A stretch of 64,000 nt of DNA from Lachancea thermotolerans CBS 6340 (lineage: Eukaryota > Ascomycota > Saccharomycetes > Saccharomycetales > Saccharomycetaceae). Shown here in pieces: positions 1 to 9,855 of the stretch (position 1 is the first letter of the stretch; each line of letters starts with the position of its first letter). The notes below the pieces were generated by a model. The model did not search any database. It saw only the letters and a list, made by a program, of their open reading frames with translations, and was not told the DNA's origin. The stretch lies in the NCBI RefSeq assembly GCF_000142805.1, contig NC_013084.1, forward strand, positions 1,335,854 through 1,399,853, read 5' to 3'. Position numbers and translations under genes: made by a program.

Positions 1-966
1 GGGCTTGCACACCATACACGCACGGCCAGGTTAACACCAAGGGCTCAGGTGGTTGAGGAAGCGCTGGCCGCTCCTCCACTTCGACTGGGTTCAAAATCCG
101 GGTACAGATTTCCGGCACGCAGTGTTGAGTCACCCTCAAAACCCTCCCGGGCACACCGCAGAAGGCCCGTTTCAATCGCATTTGCCGACGGTAGCTACCA
201 AATGCCTGTGCTTACTAAAGATGTGCCAGAGCTGAACTCTGACGAAGACACATTAAGCGATGACAGCTGCGCGAGTGGAAACAGTATTATCAGTCCCTCT
301 ACATCACTTTCAGTTACACCGCCCGAAGCGTGCGCGTTCGAAAACCAAGACTCTAATAGCCCCCCTTCGTTGAAGGACTTTTTATTGTCATCGGCCTTAA
401 TGCATTCAAGCCTTCTCAATGATGGCGCTCTTCATGATGGTCCAGAAGGACATTCTGAGGCAAACACAACTGACATTTTGCCGCTGTTTCGCACGCATTC
501 AAGAAAACAGATGCCAATAGTCCCTAAGCCTCTCCCACACCGCCATCGTAGGGAGCGGGTGCTCAAATCAATACTGAAGAAGCCATCTAGCCCTGACTTT
601 TTGAACTTTGTTGTAACCGCCACCAATGGCTCTTTGGTTGATGCAACGATATTTGCCACGGAAATCAATTCCTGTTCTAACAAAGTGCCACTTCCAACTA
701 CTGTCTGGGAGAAGGTTACGATCCCCGTAAACGTTGAGATCAGAGACAAGTTCAAAAAGAGTCGGGCACAGCTGATAGGAGGATATTACGACGACTGCGG
801 CACCACAGAGGATGACCAGCCCCAGGAAGGCCCTAGCGATATCAAAGACGCTGCCGTGATCCGCGGATACGAATGCAGTTTTACTGGCACAAAAGCTGAT
901 GATGGTAATGAGAAAGGGTTAAGCATGGAGACAGGGAAGTCTTTGAGATGGGCTCATAAGGCTTAA
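1..966 (+). CDS. Probable SFG1 (YOR315W) orthologue, 5' end cut by the window edge
   Basis: The reading frame is open from base 1 to the TAA at 964-966. The first in-window initiator-like codon, at 49, is GTG, so the true start lies outside the window. The visible 320 or so residues are rich in Ser, Pro and Asp and look largely disordered. The one clear short motif is KSILKK, which matches the [GS]ILK docking motif for protein phosphatase 1. It is convergent with the ZRC1/COT1-type gene just downstream, the same arrangement as SFG1-COT1 in S. cerevisiae. SFG1 encodes a nuclear protein needed for superficial pseudohyphal growth. The assignment rests on position rather than on recognised sequence and should be held loosely. 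Confidence 0.45.
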   Translation, partial: GLAHHTRTARLTPRAQVVEEALAAPPLRLGSKSGYRFPARSVESPSKPSRAHRRRPVSIAFADGSYQMPVLTKDVPELNSDEDTLSDDSCASGNSIISPSTSLSVTPPEACAFENQDSNSPPSLKDFLLSSALMHSSLLNDGALHDGPEGHSEANTTDILPLFRTHSRKQMPIVPKPLPHRHRRERVLKSILKKPSSPDFLNFVVTATNGSLVDATIFATEINSCSNKVPLPTTVWEKVTIPVNVEIRDKFKKSRAQLIGGYYDDCGTTEDDQPQEGPSDIKDAAVIRGYECSFTGTKADDGNEKGLSMETGKSLRWAHKA

Positions 967-1192
967 AGTGTAATATTACAGGAACTCGAAACCGCTAGCC
1001 CTCTAATAAAAAGAATCGAGGCCGTTGTAAATTGAAAAAGCTTGTTATTCAGGTGGGGCCGGACTTGAATATACTCATGTATTATAATAGAAATGATTTT
1101 TTTTAGGATTGAAAGTTAAAAACAGCATTTAATGAATTATGAGCTTGAAATAATTGCCTCTAGTATCTTCTTATCTTATTCTCTTAATTGAT

Positions 1193-2479
1193 TTAGTTCT
1201 CGGAAGGTAAACAGTTGTCGGTGTTACAGTTGGCGGCTTCATCGAAAATACAACGAGCTTCGCTCGAAGTAGCTCCGTAGGCAGCGTTTCCCCTGTCAAG
1301 CGCATCGTTCCTCAATGACAAGGAGGACGAACCGTACACTCCGCCACCAGCAATTCTTGAGAATCTTTTATATGTGTCGTCACTAACATTTCCTGACACG
1401 AACTCCGGTTGGACTGTGGCAGAATGAATGTTGTGACGATGGAAAATGCTTCTTATCAAACTAGCAACATTGATGAACTCGTCTGGGGTGGACTCTATCT
1501 CAACGTGGATTGAAGCGATGGACAGCGACTCAGTCAAGTTCCAGATATGAAAGTCATGGACAGACACAACTCCTGGAATTTCCATTATCTCCTGCTTTAC
1601 CTCGTCAGCGGAAACCGAGCTTGGCGTCGCCTGTAACAAGATTCGCGAAGCTTTGAAAGATAGCGGTAGAGCTGAAGAGAAGATTATAACGGTGATTAAC
1701 AATGAAACCGCAGGGTCTGTGTAGAACCTCCAGGAATATTGGGTTTTCCAAATAAACAGTGCAGTTGCAATAACCCCGACGTTGCCCAAGGCGTCGCCAA
1801 GAACATGCAAGAACACACCGTGCATGTTTAGAGATTTTTGGCTCTTTTTGTGGTCATGGTCCACTTGTGCATTACCGTTGCTGTCTTTGTTACCTAGAAG
1901 AGGAGAAGCTTCACGACTGTAAGATTCAACAACCGTGGAAGGCAGCATCTCCCCAATATTCTGGGAAGATTCGCCCGGAGAATGGGTGGCGTGCGAGTGG
2001 CTGTGTCCAGACTCATGGTCGGCGTCCAGTGACTCAGGTTCTCCTAATGAGTGCGAGTGACCGTGCGAGTGGCCATGTTCATGGAACAAAACGAGACCGA
2101 TGAAGTTGGATGCGAGACCCAAACAACCCACAATCAGCACAAGCTTAGGGTTCTCGATTTCTTGGGGCTGGAAAAAGCGTTGAATGGCCTCAATAAGGAT
2201 GGACACACAAAGCGCAATCAAGAAAACAGCATTAACCAGAGCACCAAGAATCTCAGCTCTCTTCCATCCGTAGGTGTACGAGGCGTCGGCCCCCCGGTTC
2301 TTTGACACGTTGACAGCCCATAGCGCAATAATCAGGGAGAAGATGTCGTTTAGCATATGAAAGGAGTCCGCGATTAACGCCAAGGAATGAACCGCATATC
2401 CAACCACGATCTCCAGGAAAAAGAACAACGTGTCGATGAACAAGAGCGTGAGAATCCTTATTTCCTTGCCAGAATACAT
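1193..2479 (-). CDS. ZRC1: Vacuolar zinc/cobalt CDF transporter (ZRC1/COT1)
   Basis: Cation diffusion facilitator of 428 residues, expected to move Zn2+ (and Co2+) from cytosol into the vacuole in exchange for protons. The N-terminus MYSGKEIRIL matches the family start (MITGKELRI in S. cerevisiae), so ATG 2479 is chosen. The open frame runs further upstream, but only from a TTG. The first membrane segments carry the metal-site motif HSLALIADSFHMLND (residues about 31-45), and a second HxxxD site lies in HVLGDALGN. Between them is the His-rich cytosolic loop beginning FHEHGHSHGHSHS (about 133). The C-terminus ends in a Cys-containing segment (CNTDNCLPSEN) like that of ZRC1. It is the single pre-duplication counterpart of the ZRC1/COT1 pair. 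Confidence 0.95.
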   Translation of the reverse strand: MYSGKEIRILTLLFIDTLFFFLEIVVGYAVHSLALIADSFHMLNDIFSLIIALWAVNVSKNRGADASYTYGWKRAEILGALVNAVFLIALCVSILIEAIQRFFQPQEIENPKLVLIVGCLGLASNFIGLVLFHEHGHSHGHSHSLGEPESLDADHESGHSHSHATHSPGESSQNIGEMLPSTVVESYSREASPLLGNKDSNGNAQVDHDHKKSQKSLNMHGVFLHVLGDALGNVGVIATALFIWKTQYSWRFYTDPAVSLLITVIIFSSALPLSFKASRILLQATPSSVSADEVKQEIMEIPGVVSVHDFHIWNLTESLSIASIHVEIESTPDEFINVASLIRSIFHRHNIHSATVQPEFVSGNVSDDTYKRFSRIAGGGVYGSSSLSLRNDALDRGNAAYGATSSEARCIFDEAANCNTDNCLPSEN

Positions 2480-4224
2480 TTTGGGTTCGATAAGGAGTGT
2501 GTTTCTCCGTGGTTGGTCAGCTGAAGTGCAATTGAAATAGTAAGCTTTTTTTTGTCTTCGGCAGTTACTTTTGAAAGTAAGAAATTTGAGTGTGCATGAG
2601 TACAAACGTACCCATGTCTTGGCACTTGACGAACGGTTAGTACCGATGAGCTGAGAAACTAAAACGAAGCAGGAAAAGAAACCTAGCTGAACCAGTTTAA
2701 CGAGCAGGGTAATACAACGGATGAGTTAATATGGATCTTCTGTGCAGAGCTCTCGCAGTGGGGAGCGGAAATACACGAGATTAGGTGAGATGCCGTTTGT
2801 CGTCGGGCAAAGCTTTAGTTCGGTGCTGTATGCAGTTCTTGGCAGAGTAATCTGTTTTGCTCCGAACTTCAAGTCCGCGCTAGTTCTTGAGCGGGTTACC
2901 AACATCCAGCGTAGCTTGAAAGTTGGTCCTGGCGGTGCAAGAGAGAGTGACTTACTTCCCAGAATGCAGTATCTTGGCTTTTCATAAAAAGCAGGCGAAG
3001 GCTTCAAAATTACTAGCGTGGACATTATAGGCTTGGCTTGTTTCTTTAGAGTGGGCAGACCCCATCCGCGCTATCTTGCTAAGCGTCTTGGAGAGAGTGC
3101 GATGCTTTTAATCAATATAGCCTCAGCTTGTCACATCAGCAGCACAGAGCCCGCTGAGACGCCTCAGCTCTTGCTTGAGAGGCAATCAAGGCATTATCTA
3201 TCTGGCATGTACCCTTTATGTGAATCATCCAGGACAGCATTCAGTGCTACCCTTCAGGCTAGAGCAAGACCATCGCTGGACTTTATCCCGAAAGCCGTAT
3301 TCACGCGCGCCCACAGCTTGTTCCAAATGCGAGGGCTGTGTCAAGGAGTCGCGCCAAGGTTCCTGCGATTTTTCCGTGGCGCCATACCGTTGACCGCAGT
3401 CCAGTCCGATGCAACCAGGCTTCTCTTAGGGGAGCACTTGTACCATGACAGGACTCTCCACGATAGACGGCAAAACACCCCCAACAGAGGTCTTCGTTGC
3501 TGGCGAGAGCAAGCCTCAAGTTCGGTCGGTCTTACTGCGGCGGAAGCTATTATTACCTTGCACCAACCTATAAACTAATCTTGATGAGAGTTTTCGGAAT
3601 GAAAAGCTTCACAAAATCGCCTTTCAACGCTGGTACATGTTTCTTTTAGGAGCTGGTTAAGCTACGCTAATCGTTGCAGTCCTCTGACCCCGTAGCACAG
3701 AGTTTTCGCGCACTCCAACTGCCAACTAGCAGCCGGTCGTGGCTCCGCCGGAACACGTTGCTACGCACATCCGCCTCCAGACAACCAAGGACTAACAGCT
3801 CAGGGTCAGGCATCTACTAGTGTTGTCATGGATAATCATTGATCATCATGGCGACTTCACCCGCTGTGGTGCTGACAAAGGGCGCCTAATAAGAACCGCG
3901 TAGGCAAAATGCGCCAGAACACTTGCTGTGCCTATCGATTGTTGTATGATGCACTAGAACCTTTTGAGAGAAAAAAGTTATATAATCATGCGGTAGGAAT
4001 GCGCCTGGAAATGCGCCAGGGTTCTGGATCGCATGAGAAAAGAAAGCTCGAGCGGGATAGCAGGCATCAACGGTGCATCTGCTCTCACGCCAGCGACTAC
4101 GGCGCTGCGATACCGATTTTTGCAAGAGCGTTTTGTTTTCCTCGCGAGTGGGTATTTAAATGGTGGACTATGATAGCGAGCGTGGTCGGATCGAGATCGA
4201 GATAGCACTGTAAAGCACGAAAAA
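2480..4224. other. Long intergenic region between ZRC1 and the SUN-family gene
   Basis: Shared upstream region of two divergent genes, 1.7 kb. Open frames up to about 186 codons occur (for example 3018-3578 on the plus strand) but begin with GTG or TTG and show no domain-like features. I see no tRNA. A TATTTAAA box for the downstream gene lies at 4153-4160. Confidence 0.6.
4153..4160 (+). promoter_or_regulatory. TATA-like box of the SUN-family gene
   Basis: TATTTAAA, 65 bases before the ATG at 4225, in the usual distance range for yeast. Confidence 0.5.
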
Positions 4225-5262
4225 ATGTACACCAAACTTATAGCACTAGCTGCTGCATGTTCGCAGGCTGTTGCCGCGAACTCGTACGACAACCTGCATA
4301 ACCACGAGCACGCGAAGAAAGCGGGCAAGACCGTGCAAGGAAAGCCAGTATCGCACCTCTTCCGCCGTAGCGGGACATGCGCGTTCCCAAACTATGACGG
4401 CATGGTTGCTGTCCAGAGCAGTGGACAAAACGGCGGCTGGGCGATGAGTTGGGACCAGCCTTGTTCGTACGGGAGCTGGTGTCCTTACGCATGCGCTCCA
4501 GGCCAGCTATCCGGCCAGTGGGACCCAGAAGCTACGAGCTACACTTACCCTCAGTCCCAATACGGTGGACTGTACTGTGACGAAAACGGAAACCTACAAA
4601 AGCCCAACTCGCAGAACGATTACTGCTATGACGGTAAAGGAACTGTTGCTGCTAAGAACAGCGCGGGCTCCGGTGTTGCGTTCTGCCAAACGGTCTTGCC
4701 AGGAAACGAAGAAATGTTGATTCCAACCTTCGTCGACGGCGGATCTGAGGAGCTTCTTGCCGTGCCAGGTACCGATTACTGGGCGAAAACGGCGTCCCAC
4801 TTCTACATCAACGCCCCAGGTACAAGCGTCGATGACGGTTGCAAGTGGGGATCTTCCTCATCTCCACAAGGCAACTGGGCGCCTTATGTGGCGGGCGCCA
4901 ACATGGACGACTCCCAAAACACGTACGTGAAAATTGGTTGGAACCCCGTTTATCTTGAGGACTCTTGTCCTTTCAAGAACGATATGCCATCCTTCGGTGT
5001 CAGGATCACCTGCGATGATGAGTCTCAGTGTGTGGGGCTTCCTTGCGAGATCGATCCTGCGAAGCAAAGTGTGAACGAGGTTTCTGGTGGCGGCTCTGCT
5101 GGTGCCGGTAACGGCCAGTTCTGTGTGGTGACCGCCAGAAACGGTGCAAAGGCTAAGATCGAAGTGTTCCAGAGCGATTCCAAGGCTAAGAGAGACGTGT
5201 CTCACCACAGACACGACGCTGCGGCCACCAGAACAACCATCGCTAAGGTAATGACGGCGTAG
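4225..5262 (+). CDS. Secreted SUN-family protein, YMR244W-like
   Basis: Protein of 345 residues with an N-terminal signal peptide (hydrophobic residues about 4-18) and a likely Kex2 processing site at LFRRSG (about residues 46-51). The body carries the SUN-domain cysteine signature, CSYGSWCPYAC (C-x5-C-x3-C) followed by a fourth Cys about 27 residues later (GGLYC). SUN-family proteins (Sim1, Uth1, Nca3, Sun4) act at the cell wall and septum, with reported glucan-degrading activity. This member lacks the long Ser/Thr-rich spacer of Sim1/Sun4 and matches YMR244W in length. It sits between ZRC1 and COA6 as in S. cerevisiae (ZRC1-YMR244W-COA6). A further basic site (KAKRDV) near the C-terminus could be a second cleavage point. 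Confidence 0.88.
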   Translation: MYTKLIALAAACSQAVAANSYDNLHNHEHAKKAGKTVQGKPVSHLFRRSGTCAFPNYDGMVAVQSSGQNGGWAMSWDQPCSYGSWCPYACAPGQLSGQWDPEATSYTYPQSQYGGLYCDENGNLQKPNSQNDYCYDGKGTVAAKNSAGSGVAFCQTVLPGNEEMLIPTFVDGGSEELLAVPGTDYWAKTASHFYINAPGTSVDDGCKWGSSSSPQGNWAPYVAGANMDDSQNTYVKIGWNPVYLEDSCPFKNDMPSFGVRITCDDESQCVGLPCEIDPAKQSVNEVSGGGSAGAGNGQFCVVTARNGAKAKIEVFQSDSKAKRDVSHHRHDAAATRTTIAKVMTA

Positions 5263-5655
5263 GTCTCGATAGAGGCCAAGTTGTAATATAAAGTATGTAA
5301 CATTATAATTGTTGGTTAGGTTTTTTGCTAAACAAAGCACAATTGGGCCCTGGGCGAACCTGCCGTAGGGCGCCTGCGGTCGATGCGAATAGGATGTTGC
5401 CAAGTTTGTATTATTAGTTGTTGGTGTGTAATTTGGAAATGTACACAAAAAATATTACCCAATGTTAATGAAAAAGACAAATCCATTAAAAGTAAATAAT
5501 GAGGGTTAGACAAAACAATTTATTAGGTATTAGTAGTTGAATCATAATTAGCTGCATTAGAAGGTTTCCACCTGGTATCGAAGTTAGTAGTTAGGCCAAG
5601 AGTTGAGGGATAAAAAAGGTCACAAGGATCCTGCTCAAATGAAGCTCCTCAAAGT
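5263..5655. other. Convergent spacer
   Basis: The 3' regions of the SUN-family gene and the HSP30-family gene face each other here. It is AT-rich in its second half; I see no other feature. Confidence 0.6.
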
Positions 5656-6654
5656 TCAAGCCGCTACTGGCTCTTGAGTAGTAATCCCGATGTTGGTGCG
5701 AGGCGCAACTGTGGTAGTTGGGACTGCGGTTTCACCAGATTGTCTGAGAGCCTCGTCACTTGCGGTTTGCTTTTCCAAGTCGCTGCTGCCATTATGTCTC
5801 GAGAAAAACGTTGGCATGACTCCCGAGGAGGTGGCGGTTGCCACAAGCAGTGCAGGCACAAGGACGAAGATCAAAAGGTCCAATATGCCGAAGAAAACAT
5901 GGGACGAGTCGACCGTAATCACATTGCCACCGTCTGAGAGTCCCCAAGCCACGAGGTAGAGGTAGATGCAAACGTGGGTGAACACCAGCAGGACGAGCTT
6001 GATGCCACTGATTGTAAGGTCCACCAACTGGTGCTTAAATATGAGGTAGGTGACCAGCAGCTGCGCGAAGGCTGCCATGGTCCAGTAACCCCACTTGTAG
6101 GATGAGTGGATTAGAGAGCCCACCAAAAGACCAATAATGAAGAACCAGCTTCCACAGATCTGCAGGAACAGCCCGTGAACAAGGTCATAAAACGACCATG
6201 GTCTGGGGCCCAAAATGTTGCTAGAGTCCCTAGTAACAACCCCTGTCAGTTCAGTGAGATATAAAAGCGCGGGCCACGTCAGGAACCAGGCCACATACTT
6301 GGCGTAGAAAATCTGTCTGATCCCGGGGACCTCGCTTTGGTTTGGCGTTGTCAGGTTGTTGAATTCAGCTTGCACCGCAGTCCAGCCGAGGTTCGAAGCC
6401 ATGGTAAAATACGAGAAGGCCAGCACTAGCGAAATACTCAGTGGACCTGCAACTGCGTACCGGTGGATCTTGGTGCCTCTGTGCTCGAACACCACGAACA
6501 ACGCCGCGTAGATCAGAGAGACGAGCCCGAAAACAGAAAACACAGCCCAAAGCCAGTCTGAGCCGTGCTCTGTCATCTTGAGGTCAACTCCGGTCGCGGG
6601 GTTGACATTGGTAGCGTCGTTTCCCGCCCTCTTTATGAGATCTGTCTCGAACAT
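5656..6654 (-). CDS. HSP30: HSP30/MRH1/YRO2-family seven-helix membrane protein
   Basis: Protein of 332 residues with seven predicted membrane segments and the fungal opsin-related fold of the Hsp30/Yro2/Mrh1 group. The last helix (LDLLIFVLVPALLVA) has no Lys, so there is no Schiff-base residue for retinal, as in the known yeast members. Hsp30 is a stress-induced plasma-membrane protein that restrains the Pma1 proton ATPase. The length equals that of S. cerevisiae Hsp30, but Mrh1 and Yro2 are close relatives, so the exact orthologue is uncertain. A TATAAAA box lies on the minus strand at 6783-6789. The gene sits between the YMR244W-like gene and COA6, which are neighbours in S. cerevisiae, so it was either gained here or lost there. 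Confidence 0.8.
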   Translation of the reverse strand: MFETDLIKRAGNDATNVNPATGVDLKMTEHGSDWLWAVFSVFGLVSLIYAALFVVFEHRGTKIHRYAVAGPLSISLVLAFSYFTMASNLGWTAVQAEFNNLTTPNQSEVPGIRQIFYAKYVAWFLTWPALLYLTELTGVVTRDSSNILGPRPWSFYDLVHGLFLQICGSWFFIIGLLVGSLIHSSYKWGYWTMAAFAQLLVTYLIFKHQLVDLTISGIKLVLLVFTHVCIYLYLVAWGLSDGGNVITVDSSHVFFGILDLLIFVLVPALLVATATSSGVMPTFFSRHNGSSDLEKQTASDEALRQSGETAVPTTTVAPRTNIGITTQEPVAA

Positions 6655-6782
6655 CGCTGATGATAACTAGAGGTATGGTATGTTGTTGATCTAGTGAGTA
6701 GAACTTAACCTGGCTTCCAATGAACAGAAAACAGCAGAAAGTAGGTCATAGACTGAAACAAATAAGCTCCAAACTCTTGGCC

Positions 6783-6789
6783 TTTTATA
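6783..6789 (-). promoter_or_regulatory. TATA box of the HSP30-family gene
   Basis: TATAAAA read on the minus strand, about 130 bases before ATG 6654. Confidence 0.5.
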
Positions 6790-7329
6790 CCTTTCTGTCC
6801 CCACTCCCCCATTCAGCCCGATCGCGCCTATGCAAGCGTAATTAATCCCGCATGCAACCTTAATTTACTCCTTGACCCCAGATAATACCCGCTGAAATGG
6901 GTGGAGTCAGTAATGTACGATGGAGGCCTTTGTGGCTATACCGAAAACGGGTTTTTGTGTCTTCGGCGCTAGATTTTTGGGGCAGAAGCCAAAAAAAAAC
7001 TAGAAGGCCCCGCACGGCTGAAGAAAAAAGCAGCAATTAAGCGATCCAAGACCTTTGCCCTGTGAGAGGCTCGATTCGTGAACTCAACGGTCTCGGTGTT
7101 AGATCTGAAGAGGCTGGGCGTTTAAAGTTTAGTACGCGTATGTAATGATATGTCAGCCGCTCTAGCCCTTTCTCCGCAGAGGCAGTCTCGGGCACGTCTG
7201 GGAAGACGGAAGCAGAAGTGTAAGCTGTGTGGGCAATAGAAACCGCAACTACTTCTGATGTTCCGCTAAATGAGAGTACCGCCGTCCCAGAGGCCCCAAG
7301 GGCCGGTCAAACCTCGGCCTATTCCATAT

Positions 7330-7380
7330 CACGTGACACAGATATTGAAGCGATCACGTGCCGTGATTCCGCTGCACGTG
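7330..7380. promoter_or_regulatory. Cluster of three CACGTG E-boxes
   Basis: CACGTG occurs at 7330-7335, 7355-7360 and 7375-7380. The palindrome is the binding core of yeast bHLH factors (Cbf1, Pho4, Tye7). The cluster is about 680-720 bases upstream of the HSP30-family ATG and about 75-125 bases before a TATA run on the plus strand. Which transcript it serves is unclear. Confidence 0.4.
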
Positions 7381-7511
7381 CGGGGGACGGTCGCACCAAG
7401 TCGCCCACGGCGCGCTGCTTGCGACGTTTCTCTAACGTCATGTTCGATTACTGAATATATATAGGCTTCCGCGACCGGGTATGTGTGTGTGCGGACCGCT
7501 TCGCTTGCGCG

Positions 7512-7841
7512 CTAACGTCTCACCACCCCGGAAAGATCAATCTGCTGCGCGTTCTTGCTCTCCATCTCTTGCATAAACTTTTCGCGCTTGTGGTCGACTA
7601 CACGCTTCTCTTTGAAGTACTTGATCCAGCTCGTCGCGCAGTCCTGCTCGTACTTGTTCTCCTGGGCCTTGCAGTTCTTCTGAATGGCATCTTGGTTCTT
7701 GGGATCAAGAGCGTTCACCACAGAAATCTTGTCCAGGCACTGAAAGAAGATGTCTCTTGACTCCCAACACTGCTTTCTCGATGACCGCGATGGCGGCCTC
7801 GACTGATCGTCTATCGGCTTCGCCTTGGTAAACCAGCCCAT
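7512..7841 (-). CDS. COA6: Cytochrome c oxidase assembly factor COA6 (YMR244C-A)
   Basis: Protein of 109 residues with the COA6 twin-cysteine helices: C25-x9-C35 (CWESRDIFFQC) and C57-x10-C68 (CKAQENKYEQDC), followed by SWIKYFKEKRV, which is almost identical to yeast Coa6. Coa6 lies in the mitochondrial intermembrane space and helps deliver copper to the CuA site of Cox2. The frame extends seven codons upstream to another Met, but the start MGWFTKAKP at 7841 matches the family N-terminus (MGLFSF in S. cerevisiae) and is preferred. Confidence 0.95.
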   Translation of the reverse strand: MGWFTKAKPIDDQSRPPSRSSRKQCWESRDIFFQCLDKISVVNALDPKNQDAIQKNCKAQENKYEQDCATSWIKYFKEKRVVDHKREKFMQEMESKNAQQIDLSGVVRR

Positions 7842-8442
7842 GGCTCCTATATACGTCAACACACATGTGCAGAGTGGGACAACTACAATGTGGCCTTAAT
7901 TGAAAGAGTGATCTAAGATCGTCACCGACGAATATCGACAAACCTCTGATACCCACATACGAAAAAACTGCCCTCTCGTTCGGAGAAGAAAAGCTTTCGG
8001 ATTTAAATGCCTATTTGGGAATGTGTAGCCGTCCGCATGAAAGCCCGTAAGTGGGCGTCGAACGCGAGATGGCGCTCTCCAAATGCTATCGTCAGCAGCG
8101 ATCCCGGATAACGTGGGGTGTTATCAAGTAATCAAGCCCACAGCCAACTCGGCGATCAAATTCCTTGAGAGTAAACACTATAGCCGAACAGGAACGAGCA
8201 AGAGGAGAGTCACAATCGAGAACACGGCGCGATAAGCGATGCTAACGCTATCATTAACCGGCATTGGAGCGGCTCTCCAAAAAACCGGAAAGCCGTGACA
8301 AAAGGTTTATAAGGAGGGCGGTTGCAGACCAAGAGACCCCAAACTGCTGTTCTATCACCACAATCCAAAGCTACTGAAACTCGACAGCTACTTCAACTAG
8401 CAGCTCTCATTACAGATACGCATAACTCCCCCCTCACAAACA
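7842..8442. other. Divergent promoter COA6 / aminotransferase with GATA elements
   Basis: 601 bases. On the aminotransferase side there are GATAA at 8107-8111, TTATC at 8121-8125, GATAAG at 8231-8236 and further TATC motifs, then a TATAAG box at 8308-8313 about 130 bases before the ATG. GATA(A/G) clusters are the targets of Gln3/Gat1, which would fit nitrogen-regulated expression of an aminotransferase; this is inference. Confidence 0.4.
8308..8313 (+). promoter_or_regulatory. TATA-like box of the aminotransferase gene
   Basis: TATAAG preceded by TT, 130 bases before ATG 8443. Confidence 0.45.
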
Positions 8443-9855
8443 ATGACTACAGACTCTGCTCCAACCGAATCCTACGTCTTCCAAGGCACCATTAACAAGA
8501 AAATGCCCCAGGTCTTGCGCGGCAAGGGTGTTCGCATGACCATCAAGAAGGACGGCAAGGTGTACGAAGACGTCATCGACGGTGTCACTGGTGCTGCCGT
8601 GGGCGCCCTGGGCTGGGGTGACGAGGAAGTCCTCCCCATCATCAACAAGGCGGCCAGCGAGAACACCTACTCCTTCCCTTCCTTGATCGGTAACCAGGCC
8701 TCCGAGGACTTGGCTAAGTTCTACATCGACAGCTCTCCAAAGGGCGCTTTTTCTGCCGCCTTGTGGTGCTGCTCAGGGTCTGAAAGTAACGAAAACGCTT
8801 TGAAGATCATCAGACAATACCAACAAGAGCGTGGCCGCCCAGAGAAGATTAAGATCATCTCCAGAGACACTTCTTACCATGGTTTCACTTTGGGTGCTCT
8901 ATCCATCTCCAACTGCTCGCGCTTCAACGCCTTCAAGGAGATCTGTATCCCTCAAGAACTTTGCTTGAAGATGCCCGCCTGCTACCCATACCGTTACCAA
9001 AAGAAGGGTGAGACTGAGGAGGAGTACTCCCAGCGTCTATTGGACACTTTGGAGAAGATGATTGTCGACAACGACCCTAACACTGTCTCTTGTGTTATCG
9101 TGGAGACCCTTCCAGGCTCATCGCTAGGTACCGCTCCTCCTCCAAAGGGCTACTTGCCAGGTATCCGTGCTCTGTGCAACAAGTACGACGTGATCATGAT
9201 GCTGGACGAGGTTATGTGCGGTACTGGTAGAAGCAACCCTAACGGCAAGCTAAACTGCTGGGAAAACTTCTTGGACCCTAAGGATGCACCAGACATCCAA
9301 ACTGTCGGCAAGACCTTGGGTTCCGGTTACGTCACCATCGCCGGTGTCCTAGTGGGCCCCAAGATCAGACAGGCCTTCGTTGAAGGCACAAACTCAGTGT
9401 TCGGCGCCCAGACTTACTCTTCTCACGGCTTCAACTGTGCTGTTGCTCTTGAGATTCAAAAGAAGATTGCCCGCGATGGCTTGACTGCGAACATCTTCAA
9501 GATGGGTAACTTGATGGGTGAGAAGTTGCAAAAGGCCCTGCTAAGCGAGGATAACATTGTCGGTGACGTGAGAGGTATTGGTGGCTTCTGGTCTCTGGAA
9601 TTTGTCAAGGACAGAGCCACTAAGGAATGGTTCCCTGTTGAACTCGACGTTGGCCACCGTTTCCAAGACATCTGTTTCCAAAACGGCCTGAACGTCATGG
9701 GTATGCAAGGCAACGCGGATGGACACAATGGTGATATTTCTCTGTTGGCACCCGCCTTCGTTATCACGGAGAAGGATGTCGAGGATATCGTGGAGATAGT
9801 TATCAAGTCCGTGGGCCAACTATCTAAAGAGCTCAAGACTGAAGGCAAGTGGTAG
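8443..9855 (+). CDS. Class III PLP-dependent aminotransferase, substrate unknown
   Basis: Protein of 470 residues in the class III (omega-amino) transaminase fold. Visible landmarks are the substrate/cofactor segment CCSGSESNENALK (about 112-124), the PLP-binding Asp in MLDEVMCGTGRS (about 253-264) and the Schiff-base lysine K290 in QTVGKTLGSGY. It is not one of the usual yeast members (CAR2, UGA1, ARG8, BIO3) and more resembles the unassigned class III enzymes of fission yeast and filamentous fungi. No mitochondrial presequence is evident. Heavy use of preferred codons (AAG, TTG, GGT) suggests high expression. It lies at the junction of two ancestral gene blocks, and GATA motifs upstream suggest nitrogen control. 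The amino donor cannot be read from the sequence. Confidence 0.88.
   Translation: MTTDSAPTESYVFQGTINKKMPQVLRGKGVRMTIKKDGKVYEDVIDGVTGAAVGALGWGDEEVLPIINKAASENTYSFPSLIGNQASEDLAKFYIDSSPKGAFSAALWCCSGSESNENALKIIRQYQQERGRPEKIKIISRDTSYHGFTLGALSISNCSRFNAFKEICIPQELCLKMPACYPYRYQKKGETEEEYSQRLLDTLEKMIVDNDPNTVSCVIVETLPGSSLGTAPPPKGYLPGIRALCNKYDVIMMLDEVMCGTGRSNPNGKLNCWENFLDPKDAPDIQTVGKTLGSGYVTIAGVLVGPKIRQAFVEGTNSVFGAQTYSSHGFNCAVALEIQKKIARDGLTANIFKMGNLMGEKLQKALLSEDNIVGDVRGIGGFWSLEFVKDRATKEWFPVELDVGHRFQDICFQNGLNVMGMQGNADGHNGDISLLAPAFVITEKDVEDIVEIVIKSVGQLSKELKTEGKW

Larger units (their letters stand above)
6655..7511. other. Upstream region of the HSP30-family gene / 3' flank of COA6
   Basis: 857 bases without a supported gene. 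It contains the HSP30-family promoter, a cluster of three CACGTG boxes (7330-7380) and a TATATATA run near 7455-7462 pointing rightward into the antisense side of COA6. Confidence 0.5.

Noticed and set aside
3018-3578. 186-codon plus-strand frame in the ZRC1/SUN-gene spacer.
   Set aside because: It starts with GTG, has scattered composition, and I could see no domain or synteny support.
7485-7760. Plus-strand frame over COA6, preceded by E-boxes and TATA.
   Set aside because: It starts with GTG and is a shadow of COA6; a transcript is possible but not a protein.
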